From assembly GCA_021777285.1 (NCBI GenBank), contig JAJYDR010000018.1:1-24091 (forward strand): DNA of 24,091 nucleotides. Reading direction: 5' to 3'. This DNA comes from Actinomycetes bacterium. GTDB lineage: Bacteria > Actinomycetota > Acidimicrobiia > Acidimicrobiales > RAAP-2. The translations under genes were made by a program, and so were the position numbers. Shown here one piece after another: positions 6,576-16,423 of this stretch. The stretch's first letter is position 1. Every line of letters starts with the position of its first letter. A model generated the notes under the pieces. The model made no database searches. It worked only from the letters and a program-made list of their open reading frames with translations, and was not told the DNA's origin.

Positions 6576-7940
6576 ATGCCATTCATTGCCACGAACCCCG
6601 CCACGGGCGAGCGCATCGCCGAGTACCCCGCCCACACGACCGAACAGGTCGAGGCCCGCCTGAACCTCGCCGCGGAGTCCTATCGTCGCTGGCGCGAGAC
6701 GCCGATCGCCCAACGCGCGGCGCTCATGCGCAGCGCCGCCGAACTGATCGAGGGCGAGATCCCGGTGATCGCGGCGCTGATGACCACCGAGATGGGCAAG
6801 ACCTTCGCCGCGGCTAAGGGGGAGGCGTTCAAGTGTGCCTCGACCATGCGCCATTTTGCCGATAACGCTGAGACGTACCTCGCGACCGAGACGATCGCCA
6901 CCAGTGCGCGCCGTAGTGGCGTGCGCTTCGACCCCGTCGGGCCGATCCTCGCAGTCATGCCCTGGAACTTCCCGCTCTGGCAAGTGATCCGCTTTGGCGT
7001 GCCGACGATCATGGCCGGCAACGTCGTGCTGCTCAAGCACGCGCCGAACGTGCCCGGCAGCGCGTTGTACATCGAGGAACTGTTCACCCGCGCGGGCTTC
7101 CCCGCCGGCGTCATGACGAACCTCTTCGTCGAGGTCGACGCGATCGAAGGCATCATTGCCGATCCCCGCGTCGCCGGTGTCACGCTCACCGGTTCTGAGC
7201 GGGCCGGTCGGTCGGTCGCGGCGTTGGCCGGTGCCCACCTGAAGAAGTGCGTGCTCGAGCTCGGGGGCTCGGACCCGTTCATCGTCGGGGTCCACGCCGA
7301 CCTCGACGCCGCTGTGCCCAATGCGGTCACCGCTCGCGTGCAGAACAACGGTCAGGCGTGCATCGCGTCCAAGCGGTTCATCGTGGTGCGCGAGCGCGCC
7401 GACGAGTTCATCAGTCGATTCAGCGACGCAATGGCCGCGGTACCTACCGGCGACCCGATGGATCCCGCCACCGTGCTCGGCCCGATCGTGTCGGCGTCGC
7501 AGTTCAACCAGCTGGCCGATCAGGTCTCCTCGTCGGTGAAGGCCGGCGCGGTCCTTCATACGGGTGGTGCACCGATGGACCGCGAGGGGTTCTTCTATCC
7601 CGCCACGGTCTTGAGCGACGTGCCGAGTGGTTCACGGGCCGCGAGTGAGGAGCTCTTCGGTCCGGTCGCCGTAGTGCACGTCGCGAACGACCTCGAGGCC
7701 GCAATCGCCTACGCGAACGCCACGCCGTGGGGGCTCGGCGGGTCGATCTGGTCGACTGACGACGCCGAGATCGATGCGGCCATCGCCGGCTTGGACGTCG
7801 GCGTGGTCTTTGCCAATTCGGTCGTCGCCTCCATGCCGGAGCTTCCCTTCGGCGGTACCAAGAACTCCGGCTTCGGGCGTGAGCTCTCGGCCTACGGCAT
7901 CAAGGAGTTCACCAACATCAAGTCCTTCTACGTGGTCTGA
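6576..7940 (+). CDS. NAD(P)-dependent aldehyde dehydrogenase, succinate-semialdehyde dehydrogenase-like
   Basis: The 454-residue protein belongs to the ALDH superfamily and oxidises an aldehyde to an acid. The catalytic cysteine is C262 (NNGQACIASKRF) and the general base is E228 (LELGGSDPFIV). The cofactor-site motif MPWNFPLW contains N131, and TLTGSERAG is the NAD-binding GxxxxG turn. The N-terminus FIATNPATGE and the LELGGSDPFIV motif match the short succinate-semialdehyde dehydrogenases (Sad/GabD1 type), so GABA or succinate-semialdehyde use is plausible, but other aldehydes cannot be excluded. The start is ATG 6576; the upstream extension lies in the MFS gene and lacks family similarity. 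It shares one base (TGATG) with the cysteine desulfurase gene, so the two are co-translated. Confidence 0.93.
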   Translation: MPFIATNPATGERIAEYPAHTTEQVEARLNLAAESYRRWRETPIAQRAALMRSAAELIEGEIPVIAALMTTEMGKTFAAAKGEAFKCASTMRHFADNAETYLATETIATSARRSGVRFDPVGPILAVMPWNFPLWQVIRFGVPTIMAGNVVLLKHAPNVPGSALYIEELFTRAGFPAGVMTNLFVEVDAIEGIIADPRVAGVTLTGSERAGRSVAALAGAHLKKCVLELGGSDPFIVGVHADLDAAVPNAVTARVQNNGQACIASKRFIVVRERADEFISRFSDAMAAVPTGDPMDPATVLGPIVSASQFNQLADQVSSSVKAGAVLHTGGAPMDREGFFYPATVLSDVPSGSRAASEELFGPVAVVHVANDLEAAIAYANATPWGLGGSIWSTDDAEIDAAIAGLDVGVVFANSVVASMPELPFGGTKNSGFGRELSAYGIKEFTNIKSFYVV

Positions 7941-9094
7941 TGACGACCTACTACTTCGATCACGCGGCGTCGGCACCGCGGCGTGACGAGGTGGCCGCGG
8001 CGATGGAACCGTGGCAGCACGGCGTCGTCGGTAACCCCTCGGGTAGCCACCGCGCGGCGCGCGTGGCCCGTCGGGCCGTCGAGGAGGCCCGCGACGTCGT
8101 CGCCGAGTTCGTCGGTGCCGAGGCGGGAGGCGTCGTCTTCACCGGCGGCGGCACCGAGTCGTGTCAACTGGCGGTCGCGGGCGTGGCGAACTACCACCGC
8201 CGTCACCACGACTCGACCTCCATCGTCGTCTCTCGAGTCGAACACCACGCCGTGCTCGACGCAGCGGCGATGATGGCGCGGGACTTCCCGAGCGTCTCGG
8301 TGCGCTACGTCGAGGTCGACGCCGACGGGGTCGTTGACCTCGAGTCGCTGCGCGAGGCCATCGGGCCCGACACCGCCATCGTCAGCGTGATGGCGGCCAA
8401 CAACGAGACCGGCGTGCGTCAGCCGCTCGACGGCGTCTCGGCGATCGCCCACGGCGGCTACGACGGTGGGTCCGTCGTGCACACCGACGCGGTAGCTGCG
8501 GCGCCGTGGCTGTATCTGCCGACGGTGACTGCCTCGGTTGACATGGTCTCGTTGTGCGCGCACAAGCTGGGCGGGCCGGTGAACGCGGGGGCCCTTGTCG
8601 TTCGAGGGGGCGTCGCTTTCGACGCGCTGGTCCCCGGCGGCGGCCAGGAGCAGGGTCACCGCGGGGGGACCGTGGACGTCGCGGCGGCCGTCGGGCTCGC
8701 CGCCGCGTTGCGAGCGACCGCTCGCGAGCTCGACGAGGTCAACGAGCGCGTCGAGGTGCTGCAGGCGACGATGGTCAACGCCCTGTCACTGCTACCCGGC
8801 TGTACGGTCACGAGCGTGGGGGCGTTGCGCGTCGCGGGAACGGTGCACGCGACGTTCGAGGGACTCGCCAGTGACGAACTGCTCTTCCTGCTCGATCAGG
8901 CGGGCGTTTACGCGTCGGCGGCGGCGAGCTGCTCGAGCGGCGCGAGCCAGGCCAGTCACGTGCTGGAGGCCATGGGCGTGAGCGCGGACAGGGCCCGGGG
9001 ATCGCTGCGGTTCTCCATGGGCACCGAGACGACCGCCGAGGACGTGGACGCGGTCATCGCAATCCTGGCGCGGATCGTGCACCAGCTCCACTGA
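7940..9094 (+). CDS. Cysteine desulfurase, NifS/IscS type
   Basis: A PLP enzyme of 384 residues that removes sulfur from cysteine and passes it on as a persulfide. The PLP lysine is K209 (SLCAHKLGGPVNAG), with H103 (SRVEHHAVLD) and D183 (HTDAVAAAPW) in the cofactor pocket. The catalytic cysteine is C331 in the mobile loop ASAAASCSSGASQASHVL, the long-loop group I form. It lies just upstream of mnmA, as in mycobacteria, so it probably supplies sulfur for tRNA 2-thiouridine; a role in Fe-S assembly is also possible (IlvD, in this window, needs a cluster). Translation starts inside the stop of the aldehyde dehydrogenase gene (TGATG 7938-7942). Confidence 0.94.
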   Translation: MTTYYFDHAASAPRRDEVAAAMEPWQHGVVGNPSGSHRAARVARRAVEEARDVVAEFVGAEAGGVVFTGGGTESCQLAVAGVANYHRRHHDSTSIVVSRVEHHAVLDAAAMMARDFPSVSVRYVEVDADGVVDLESLREAIGPDTAIVSVMAANNETGVRQPLDGVSAIAHGGYDGGSVVHTDAVAAAPWLYLPTVTASVDMVSLCAHKLGGPVNAGALVVRGGVAFDALVPGGGQEQGHRGGTVDVAAAVGLAAALRATARELDEVNERVEVLQATMVNALSLLPGCTVTSVGALRVAGTVHATFEGLASDELLFLLDQAGVYASAAASCSSGASQASHVLEAMGVSADRARGSLRFSMGTETTAEDVDAVIAILARIVHQLH

Positions 9095-9116
9095 ACGGCG
9101 GCCGGGGTTCGACTGG

Positions 9117-9122
9117 CAGACT
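9117..9122 (+). promoter_or_regulatory. -10 candidate of the mnmA-ligA unit
   Basis: CAGACT lies 6 nt before GTG 9129 in the 34-nt gap after the desulfurase gene. The match to the hexamer and spacing upstream of the aldehyde dehydrogenase gene is exact. A leaderless mRNA is inferred. Confidence 0.4.
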
Positions 9123-9128
9123 GGTCCC

Positions 9129-12235
<3,107 letters not shown>

Positions 12236-12249
12236 GGTTGGGTTTGCCC

Positions 12250-14109
12250 ATGTCTACCTACACGTTCTCACCCGGCCATGACGTCGTTGGTCGCTACCGC
12301 ATCACCGATACCGTGGACGTCGGGTCGACGGCTGAGGTCTACGTCGCCGAGGATCGGACCCTGCACCGCACGGTGATCCTGAAGGTCCTGCTCCCGCAGT
12401 TGGCCGCGCACGAAGACGTGCGCCGAACGTTCCGCGACCAGATCATCCGCTCGGCGACGTTGAGCCACCCGCATCTCGCACGGGTCTTCGACGGTGGCCA
12501 GGAATCCGGATCGATCTTCGTGGTGAGCGAGTACATGAGCGGCGGCTCGCTCGAGGACGTGTTGGCCGCAGGCCGACGGCTCGAAATCGGCGACACCGCC
12601 AAGTTGGGCAGCGACGTGGCCTCGGCGTTGGCGTACCTGCACGCCAACGGGATCGTTCACGGATCGCTGTCGCCGAGCAAACTCCTCATCGGCGACGATG
12701 GTGGCGTGCGCGTCGGCGACGTCGCCATGTCGGGGCTGCGCACGATGCACCCGGGCCACTACTCGATCAACGACGTGCGTTACCTCAGCCCCGAACAGGC
12801 TCAGGGCGTGCCGGGGGACGCCAAGTCCGACGTGTACGCGCTCGCGTTGATCCTCTTCGAGGCCGCGACCGGCGAGGCACCCTTTGACGCGGTGTCGGCC
12901 GACGCGATGCTGCGGGCCCGGATCAACACGCCGTTGCCGATCCGCCCGGAACTCGGGACGCTCGACATGATCCTCGCTCAAGCGGCGGTTCCCGACCCGC
13001 TGCTGCGGCTCTCGGCGGAGCAGTTCGCCAATCGACTCACCGCGAGCGTCACCGATCCCTCCCCGTTGGCCATCACGCCCGTCAACCGGACGATGCCGTT
13101 GCTCGCGCACTATCGGCCCTCCGAGCCACGGACCTCAATTGGGTTCCGCGCGCCGTCGGCCGAACAGATCGCGGGCTCCGATTACGACGAGTCACCGGCG
13201 CCCCGCTTCCCGCGCCCGCAGCCGGCCCGCCAGGTCCCTCCGGGGGCATCGGCGGCCGACGCGAGGGCGCGCGCCCGCGCTTCGGAGCCGTACCCAATCG
13301 TGCCGGCGCCGCGCCGGCGCCGCGCCGCACTCGTGCTCGCGGCGATCGTGTTGGTCGCGGCCGTCGCGGGTGCTGCGGTGTGGAAGTCCGGACTGCTGAC
13401 CCAGAGCCACACCGTGCCGTCCCTGGTGGGCCTCACCACGAGCCAGGCGGCCAGCCAGTTGAACGCCGAGGGGCTCACCGTGCGCGTCGCCGGCCACCAG
13501 CGCTCGACGACGATCGCCGCCCACGAGATCATCTCCCAGTCGCCCGGGGCGGGCAGCTCCGCCAAGGCCGGCACCGTGGTGACCGTCACCGTCTCAGACG
13601 GCGCGGCTCGCGTCACACTGCCAGCCGTGATGGGTGAGACCTGCGCCGTAGCGACGGCGGCGCTCAAGAAAGCGGGAATCGCCGCGACGTGTCCGAGCAC
13701 GGCCTACGTCGTGAGTTCACTCGGCGCCGGTCAGGTGGTCTCGGTGCTCTACCACGGGTTTTCGAACCCCGCGAGCGTGCCCGCGGGCGCGAAGGTCGTC
13801 TTGGCGTTGAGCAAGGGTCCCACACCGACCACGACGACGCCGACCACGACCTCGCCAACGACGACTGCGCCCGCGCCAACCACGACGACGCCTGCGACGA
13901 CGACCGCCGGTACCGGTCCGCGGCCGGTGCCCAATGTGATCGGCATGGATCAGTCCCAGACATTCGCGGCCTTCAAGAAGGCCGTCCTCTTCTTCCATAC
14001 CAAGGGGCCGGGGTCGGCCAACGGGACCTGGACCAAGGTGGTATCGACGATCCCGGCGCCGGGCACGATGGTGCCGTACCGGTCCACGATCATCGTCAAC
14101 GTCAAGTGA
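12250..14109 (+). CDS. Membrane PASTA-domain protein with a kinase-like (probable pseudokinase) domain
   Basis: The 619-residue protein has the PknB/StkP layout: cytoplasmic kinase fold (about 14-263), basic/proline-rich juxtamembrane region, one transmembrane helix (about 359-378), two PASTA domains (about 386-451 and 453-524), a Thr/Pro linker (525-554) and a third PASTA domain (557-619). PASTA domains bind peptidoglycan fragments outside the cell. The kinase domain is degraded. HRDLKPxN is HGSLSPSK (137-144), losing the catalytic Asp and the Asn; DFG is DVA; the Gly-rich loop is DVGSTAEVY; and the alpha-C Glu appears to be Gln. The VAIK-type Lys (K45, VILK) and SPE remain. It may therefore act as a scaffold or sensor partner rather than an active kinase. 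ATG 12250 is used because upstream in-frame codons lie inside ligA. It overlaps the next gene by GTGA. Confidence 0.88.
   Translation: MSTYTFSPGHDVVGRYRITDTVDVGSTAEVYVAEDRTLHRTVILKVLLPQLAAHEDVRRTFRDQIIRSATLSHPHLARVFDGGQESGSIFVVSEYMSGGSLEDVLAAGRRLEIGDTAKLGSDVASALAYLHANGIVHGSLSPSKLLIGDDGGVRVGDVAMSGLRTMHPGHYSINDVRYLSPEQAQGVPGDAKSDVYALALILFEAATGEAPFDAVSADAMLRARINTPLPIRPELGTLDMILAQAAVPDPLLRLSAEQFANRLTASVTDPSPLAITPVNRTMPLLAHYRPSEPRTSIGFRAPSAEQIAGSDYDESPAPRFPRPQPARQVPPGASAADARARARASEPYPIVPAPRRRRAALVLAAIVLVAAVAGAAVWKSGLLTQSHTVPSLVGLTTSQAASQLNAEGLTVRVAGHQRSTTIAAHEIISQSPGAGSSAKAGTVVTVTVSDGAARVTLPAVMGETCAVATAALKKAGIAATCPSTAYVVSSLGAGQVVSVLYHGFSNPASVPAGAKVVLALSKGPTPTTTTPTTTSPTTTAPAPTTTTPATTTAGTGPRPVPNVIGMDQSQTFAAFKKAVLFFHTKGPGSANGTWTKVVSTIPAPGTMVPYRSTIIVNVK
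13822..13911 (+). repeat. Thr/Pro-rich low-complexity linker coding repeat
   Basis: About 30 codons, mostly ACN threonine codons interrupted by Pro, Ser and Ala, form imperfect repeats of CGACCACGACGACGCC type. It encodes an extracellular flexible linker between the second and third PASTA domains. It may vary in length between strains. Confidence 0.7.
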
Positions 14110-14393
14110 GCGGCGATTGTGAGCTCTGCCAGGCGGCGGTGATCACGACGCGTTACGTCGAGGACGATCTCTGCTGGATCGCGGACTGCGAGATATGCCT
14201 CGTGCCCATGGTGGTGTGGCGCAACCACGACGCCACGCCACCGGAGGATCTGAAACGACAGCTCCACGAACGACTCGCGGCGGTGGCCGACCGTGAACTC
14301 GGGGTCGGTCAGTGGACGATCGATGACCACATGCGCAACATCCCCGACCACTACCACGCCCACGCGAGGCCACCGGCGTTCTGGCGACGATAG
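14106..14393 (+). CDS. Small Cys/His-rich protein, divergent HIT-like
   Basis: A 95-residue protein starting at GTG 14106 inside the stop codon of the pseudokinase gene. It has CELC at residues 5-8, CWIADCEIC at 23-31, then PMVVWRNH at 34-41, a helix, and DHYHAHARP at 81-89. The last element matches the H-x-H-x-H core of HIT nucleotide-binding proteins (H82, H84, H86). The order CxxC, ED-x-CW strand, P-x-VVW-x-x-H, helix, HxHxH also follows the HIT layout, where the N-terminal Cys pair and a His often bind zinc. I infer a compact HIT-like fold; hydrolase activity is unproven. I cannot place it in a named family. Coupled translation links it to the pseudokinase. Confidence 0.7.
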   Translation: MSGDCELCQAAVITTRYVEDDLCWIADCEICLVPMVVWRNHDATPPEDLKRQLHERLAAVADRELGVGQWTIDDHMRNIPDHYHAHARPPAFWRR

Positions 14394-14410
14394 GGCTACC
14401 AGCGCGTCAG

Positions 14411-14438
14411 TACAATCGGGCGAGGACGAGTGAGGGAG
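14411..14438 (+). promoter_or_regulatory. SDR gene -10 box and ribosome binding site
   Basis: TACAAT (14411-14416) is a good -10 box 27 nt before the ATG. GAGGGAG (14432-14438) is a Shine-Dalgarno sequence 5 nt before ATG 14444 and only 2 nt before the in-frame GTG 14441, so the ATG is the better start. Confidence 0.55.
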
Positions 14439-14443
14439 TTGTG

Positions 14444-15322
14444 ATGGGTGCGTTGGACGGTCGTGTAGCGATTATCACCGGTGCCGGCCGCGGGATCGGT
14501 CGCGAACACGCGCTGCTGTTCGCCGCCGAGGGCGCCAAGGTCGTTGTAAACGACCTTGGCGGGTCCCTGGATGGTTCGGCGAGCGCGGCCACGCCCGCTG
14601 AGGAGGTTGTCGCCGAGATCCGCGCCTTCGGGGGCGAGGCCGTCGCCAACCACGACAATGTCGCCGAGTGGGAGGGTGGCGCCAGGCTGATCCAAACGGC
14701 CCTTGACACCTACGGCGAGCTGGACGTCCTGGTCAACAACGCCGGGATTCTGCGCGACCGGGTGCTTGTGAACCTCTCGGAGGCAGACTGGGACGCGGTC
14801 ATCAACGTCCACTTGAAGGGCCACTTCGTTCCCACGCGCCACGCCGCGACGTACTGGCGCGAGCGAGCCAAGGCCGGCCATCCGGTCAACGCGTCGATCA
14901 TCAACACGTCGTCGACCTCGGGACTGCTCGGCAACATCGGCCAGTCCAACTACGGCGCCGCGAAGGCGGGCATCGCCGCGTTCACGGTCATCATCGCAGA
15001 GGAGCTGGGTCGTTACGGCGTGCGGGCGAACGCCATCGCACCGGCCGCGCGTACCCGGATGACCGAGTCGACCCCAGGCCTTGCGGACTACGTCGTCAAG
15101 CCGAGCGACGAAGCGGCCTTTGACGTGTGGGACCCCGCCAACATCTCACCCTTGGTCGCAACGTTGGCGATGGCCGACTGCACCGCCACCGGACGGGTCT
15201 TCTTCGTCCAGGGCGGCACCGTGCGACTTTTCCAGAACTGGACGATGACCGAGACCCTCGAGCGCGACGACCGGTGGGCCGTGGCGGACCTCGCCGCCCA
15301 GCTGCCGACGCTGCTCGGCTGA
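14444..15322 (+). CDS. Short-chain dehydrogenase/reductase (3-hydroxyacyl-CoA / hydroxysteroid dehydrogenase type)
   Basis: The 292-residue NAD(P)-dependent oxidoreductase has a Rossmann fold. Cofactor motif TGAGRGIG is at 12-19, with D37 after the second strand (VVVNDLGG), which usually favours NAD(H). NNAG is at 98-101, and the catalytic residues are S157, Y170 and K174 (SNYGAAKAG). The VNDLGG segment followed by a long acidic helix, and AIAPAARTRMTE after the active site, resemble the SDR part of peroxisomal-type multifunctional 3-hydroxyacyl-CoA dehydrogenases, so fatty-acid or sterol side-chain oxidation is a reasonable guess. It appears monocistronic, with its own promoter and a following hairpin. 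Confidence 0.9.
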   Translation: MGALDGRVAIITGAGRGIGREHALLFAAEGAKVVVNDLGGSLDGSASAATPAEEVVAEIRAFGGEAVANHDNVAEWEGGARLIQTALDTYGELDVLVNNAGILRDRVLVNLSEADWDAVINVHLKGHFVPTRHAATYWRERAKAGHPVNASIINTSSTSGLLGNIGQSNYGAAKAGIAAFTVIIAEELGRYGVRANAIAPAARTRMTESTPGLADYVVKPSDEAAFDVWDPANISPLVATLAMADCTATGRVFFVQGGTVRLFQNWTMTETLERDDRWAVADLAAQLPTLLG

Positions 15323-15341
15323 TCAAGCCCGTGGCCCACCG

Positions 15342-15362
15342 ACCGGCCGCGGCGCGGCCGGT
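15342..15362. terminator. GC-rich hairpin between the SDR and esterase genes
   Basis: ACCGGCCGC - GGC - GCGGCCGGT is a perfect 9-bp stem with a 3-nt loop, 19 nt after the SDR stop. It has no T run. Its last base is the first T of the esterase -10 box, so it may end SDR transcription and also affect esterase initiation. Confidence 0.5.
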
Positions 15363-15367
15363 AGTCT
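15362..15367 (+). promoter_or_regulatory. -10 box of the esterase-gatCAB unit (leaderless)
   Basis: TAGTCT lies 7 nt before ATG 15375. No Shine-Dalgarno is present, so the mRNA is predicted to start at the ATG. It is the only promoter candidate I see for the five-gene run to 20287. Confidence 0.5.
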
Positions 15368-15374
15368 GTGAGCT

Positions 15375-16127
15375 ATGACGACTGCCATACTCCCCGGCTG
15401 CGAGCCCTTCGAGGCGGCCGGGAGCGACACCGGCGTGCTCGTGCTGCACGGGTTCACCGGCAATCCCTCCTCGGTGCGGCCACTCGCCGAGTTCCTCGCC
15501 GCCGACGGCTTCACCGTCTCGTTGCCGCGCCTGCCGGGCCACGGTACCTCGGTGGCCGACATGACGACGACGAGCTGGGCTGACTGGACCGGCGCAGCCC
15601 TTGAGGCGTACGACGACCTCGCGGGACGGACCGCGCGCGTCGCGGTCGTGGGACTGTCGATGGGTGGCGGTTTGGGCGCCTACGTCGCCCAGCGTCGCGA
15701 CGTCAGCGCCGCCGTCTTCATCAACCCGCTCGTCAAGCCCCCCGTCCCCGAGATGATTGACGGTCTCAACCAGCTCATCGAGGCCGGGCTCACGACGATC
15801 GACGCCATCGGATCGGACGTGAAGCGCGAGGGCGTGAGCGAACTCGCCTACGACGCGACGCCGCTCGCGTGCGCGAAGAGCCTCTTCGACGGCATCAGCG
15901 AAGTCTACGACGCACTGGGGTCGATCGTGGCGCCGAGCCTCCTGCTCTCGAGTCGCGAGGACCACGTCGTGACCGTGGACAACGGCGACGACCTCGTTGC
16001 GCGCGTGCGTGGTCCCATTGAGCGGGTGTGGCTGGAGAACTCGTTCCACGTCGCCACGATCGACAACGATCAGCCGGTCGTGCAGTCCCTGACGCGTGAC
16101 TTCATCCACAAGACGGTCGCCCCGTGA
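15375..16127 (+). CDS. Alpha/beta-hydrolase, carboxylesterase / monoacylglycerol lipase-like
   Basis: A 250-residue serine hydrolase with an intact triad: S95 in the nucleophile elbow GLSMGG, D196 in SSREDHVV and H225 in ENSFHVAT. The oxyanion region LHGFTGNPSS is at about 24-33. The size and the LPGHG motif match Est30-type bacterial carboxylesterases, which cleave short-to-medium acyl esters, and related monoacylglycerol lipases. There is no signal peptide, so it should be cytoplasmic. Its stop overlaps the gatC start by GTGA (16124-16127), placing a metabolic or housekeeping esterase first in the gatCAB transcription unit. Confidence 0.9.
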   Translation: MTTAILPGCEPFEAAGSDTGVLVLHGFTGNPSSVRPLAEFLAADGFTVSLPRLPGHGTSVADMTTTSWADWTGAALEAYDDLAGRTARVAVVGLSMGGGLGAYVAQRRDVSAAVFINPLVKPPVPEMIDGLNQLIEAGLTTIDAIGSDVKREGVSELAYDATPLACAKSLFDGISEVYDALGSIVAPSLLLSSREDHVVTVDNGDDLVARVRGPIERVWLENSFHVATIDNDQPVVQSLTRDFIHKTVAP

Positions 16128-16423
16128 GCGGGCTGACCCGGGCCGAGGTCGCTCACGTGGCCAAGCTCGCGCGGTTGCGCCTGAGCGACGAGGAACTCGA
16201 CCTGTTCACCGTGCAGCTGGCACGCATCCTCGACCACGCAGCGGACATGCAGTCGCTCGACCTCGGCGACGTCATCGCGACGGCCCACCCCTATGACCTG
16301 ATCAACGTGGTCCGCCAGGACGTCGTACGCCCAAGCCTCAATCGAGATGTCGTGCTCGCGGCCGCTCCGGACGCCGAAGACGGCTGCTTCGCGGTGCCGC
16401 GGATCATGGGGGAGGCGCCGTGA
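16124..16423 (+). CDS. gatC: Asp/Glu-tRNA amidotransferase subunit C
   Basis: The 99-residue small subunit of GatCAB tethers and stabilises GatA on GatB. Family landmarks are LTRAEVAHVAKLARLRLSDEEL at residues 4-25, the ILDHAADMQSLD helix, and a C-terminal AAPDAEDGCFAVPRIM that wraps over GatA. Length is normal. GTG 16124 overlaps the esterase stop and the gene ends by overlapping gatA (GTGA 16420-16423), so the three subunits are translated in series. Confidence 0.96.
   Translation: MSGLTRAEVAHVAKLARLRLSDEELDLFTVQLARILDHAADMQSLDLGDVIATAHPYDLINVVRQDVVRPSLNRDVVLAAAPDAEDGCFAVPRIMGEAP

Noticed and set aside
6312..7559. 415-codon open frame on the minus strand opposite the MFS/aldehyde dehydrogenase junction
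   Set aside because: It spans two clear genes in antisense, is rich in Arg/Gly/His/Asp from GC-rich complementary codons and has no family motif. It is a high-GC shadow frame.
13822..13911. CRISPR-like or tandem-repeat array
   Set aside because: The repetition is of Thr/Pro codons within an open frame, with no spacer structure. It is a protein linker.
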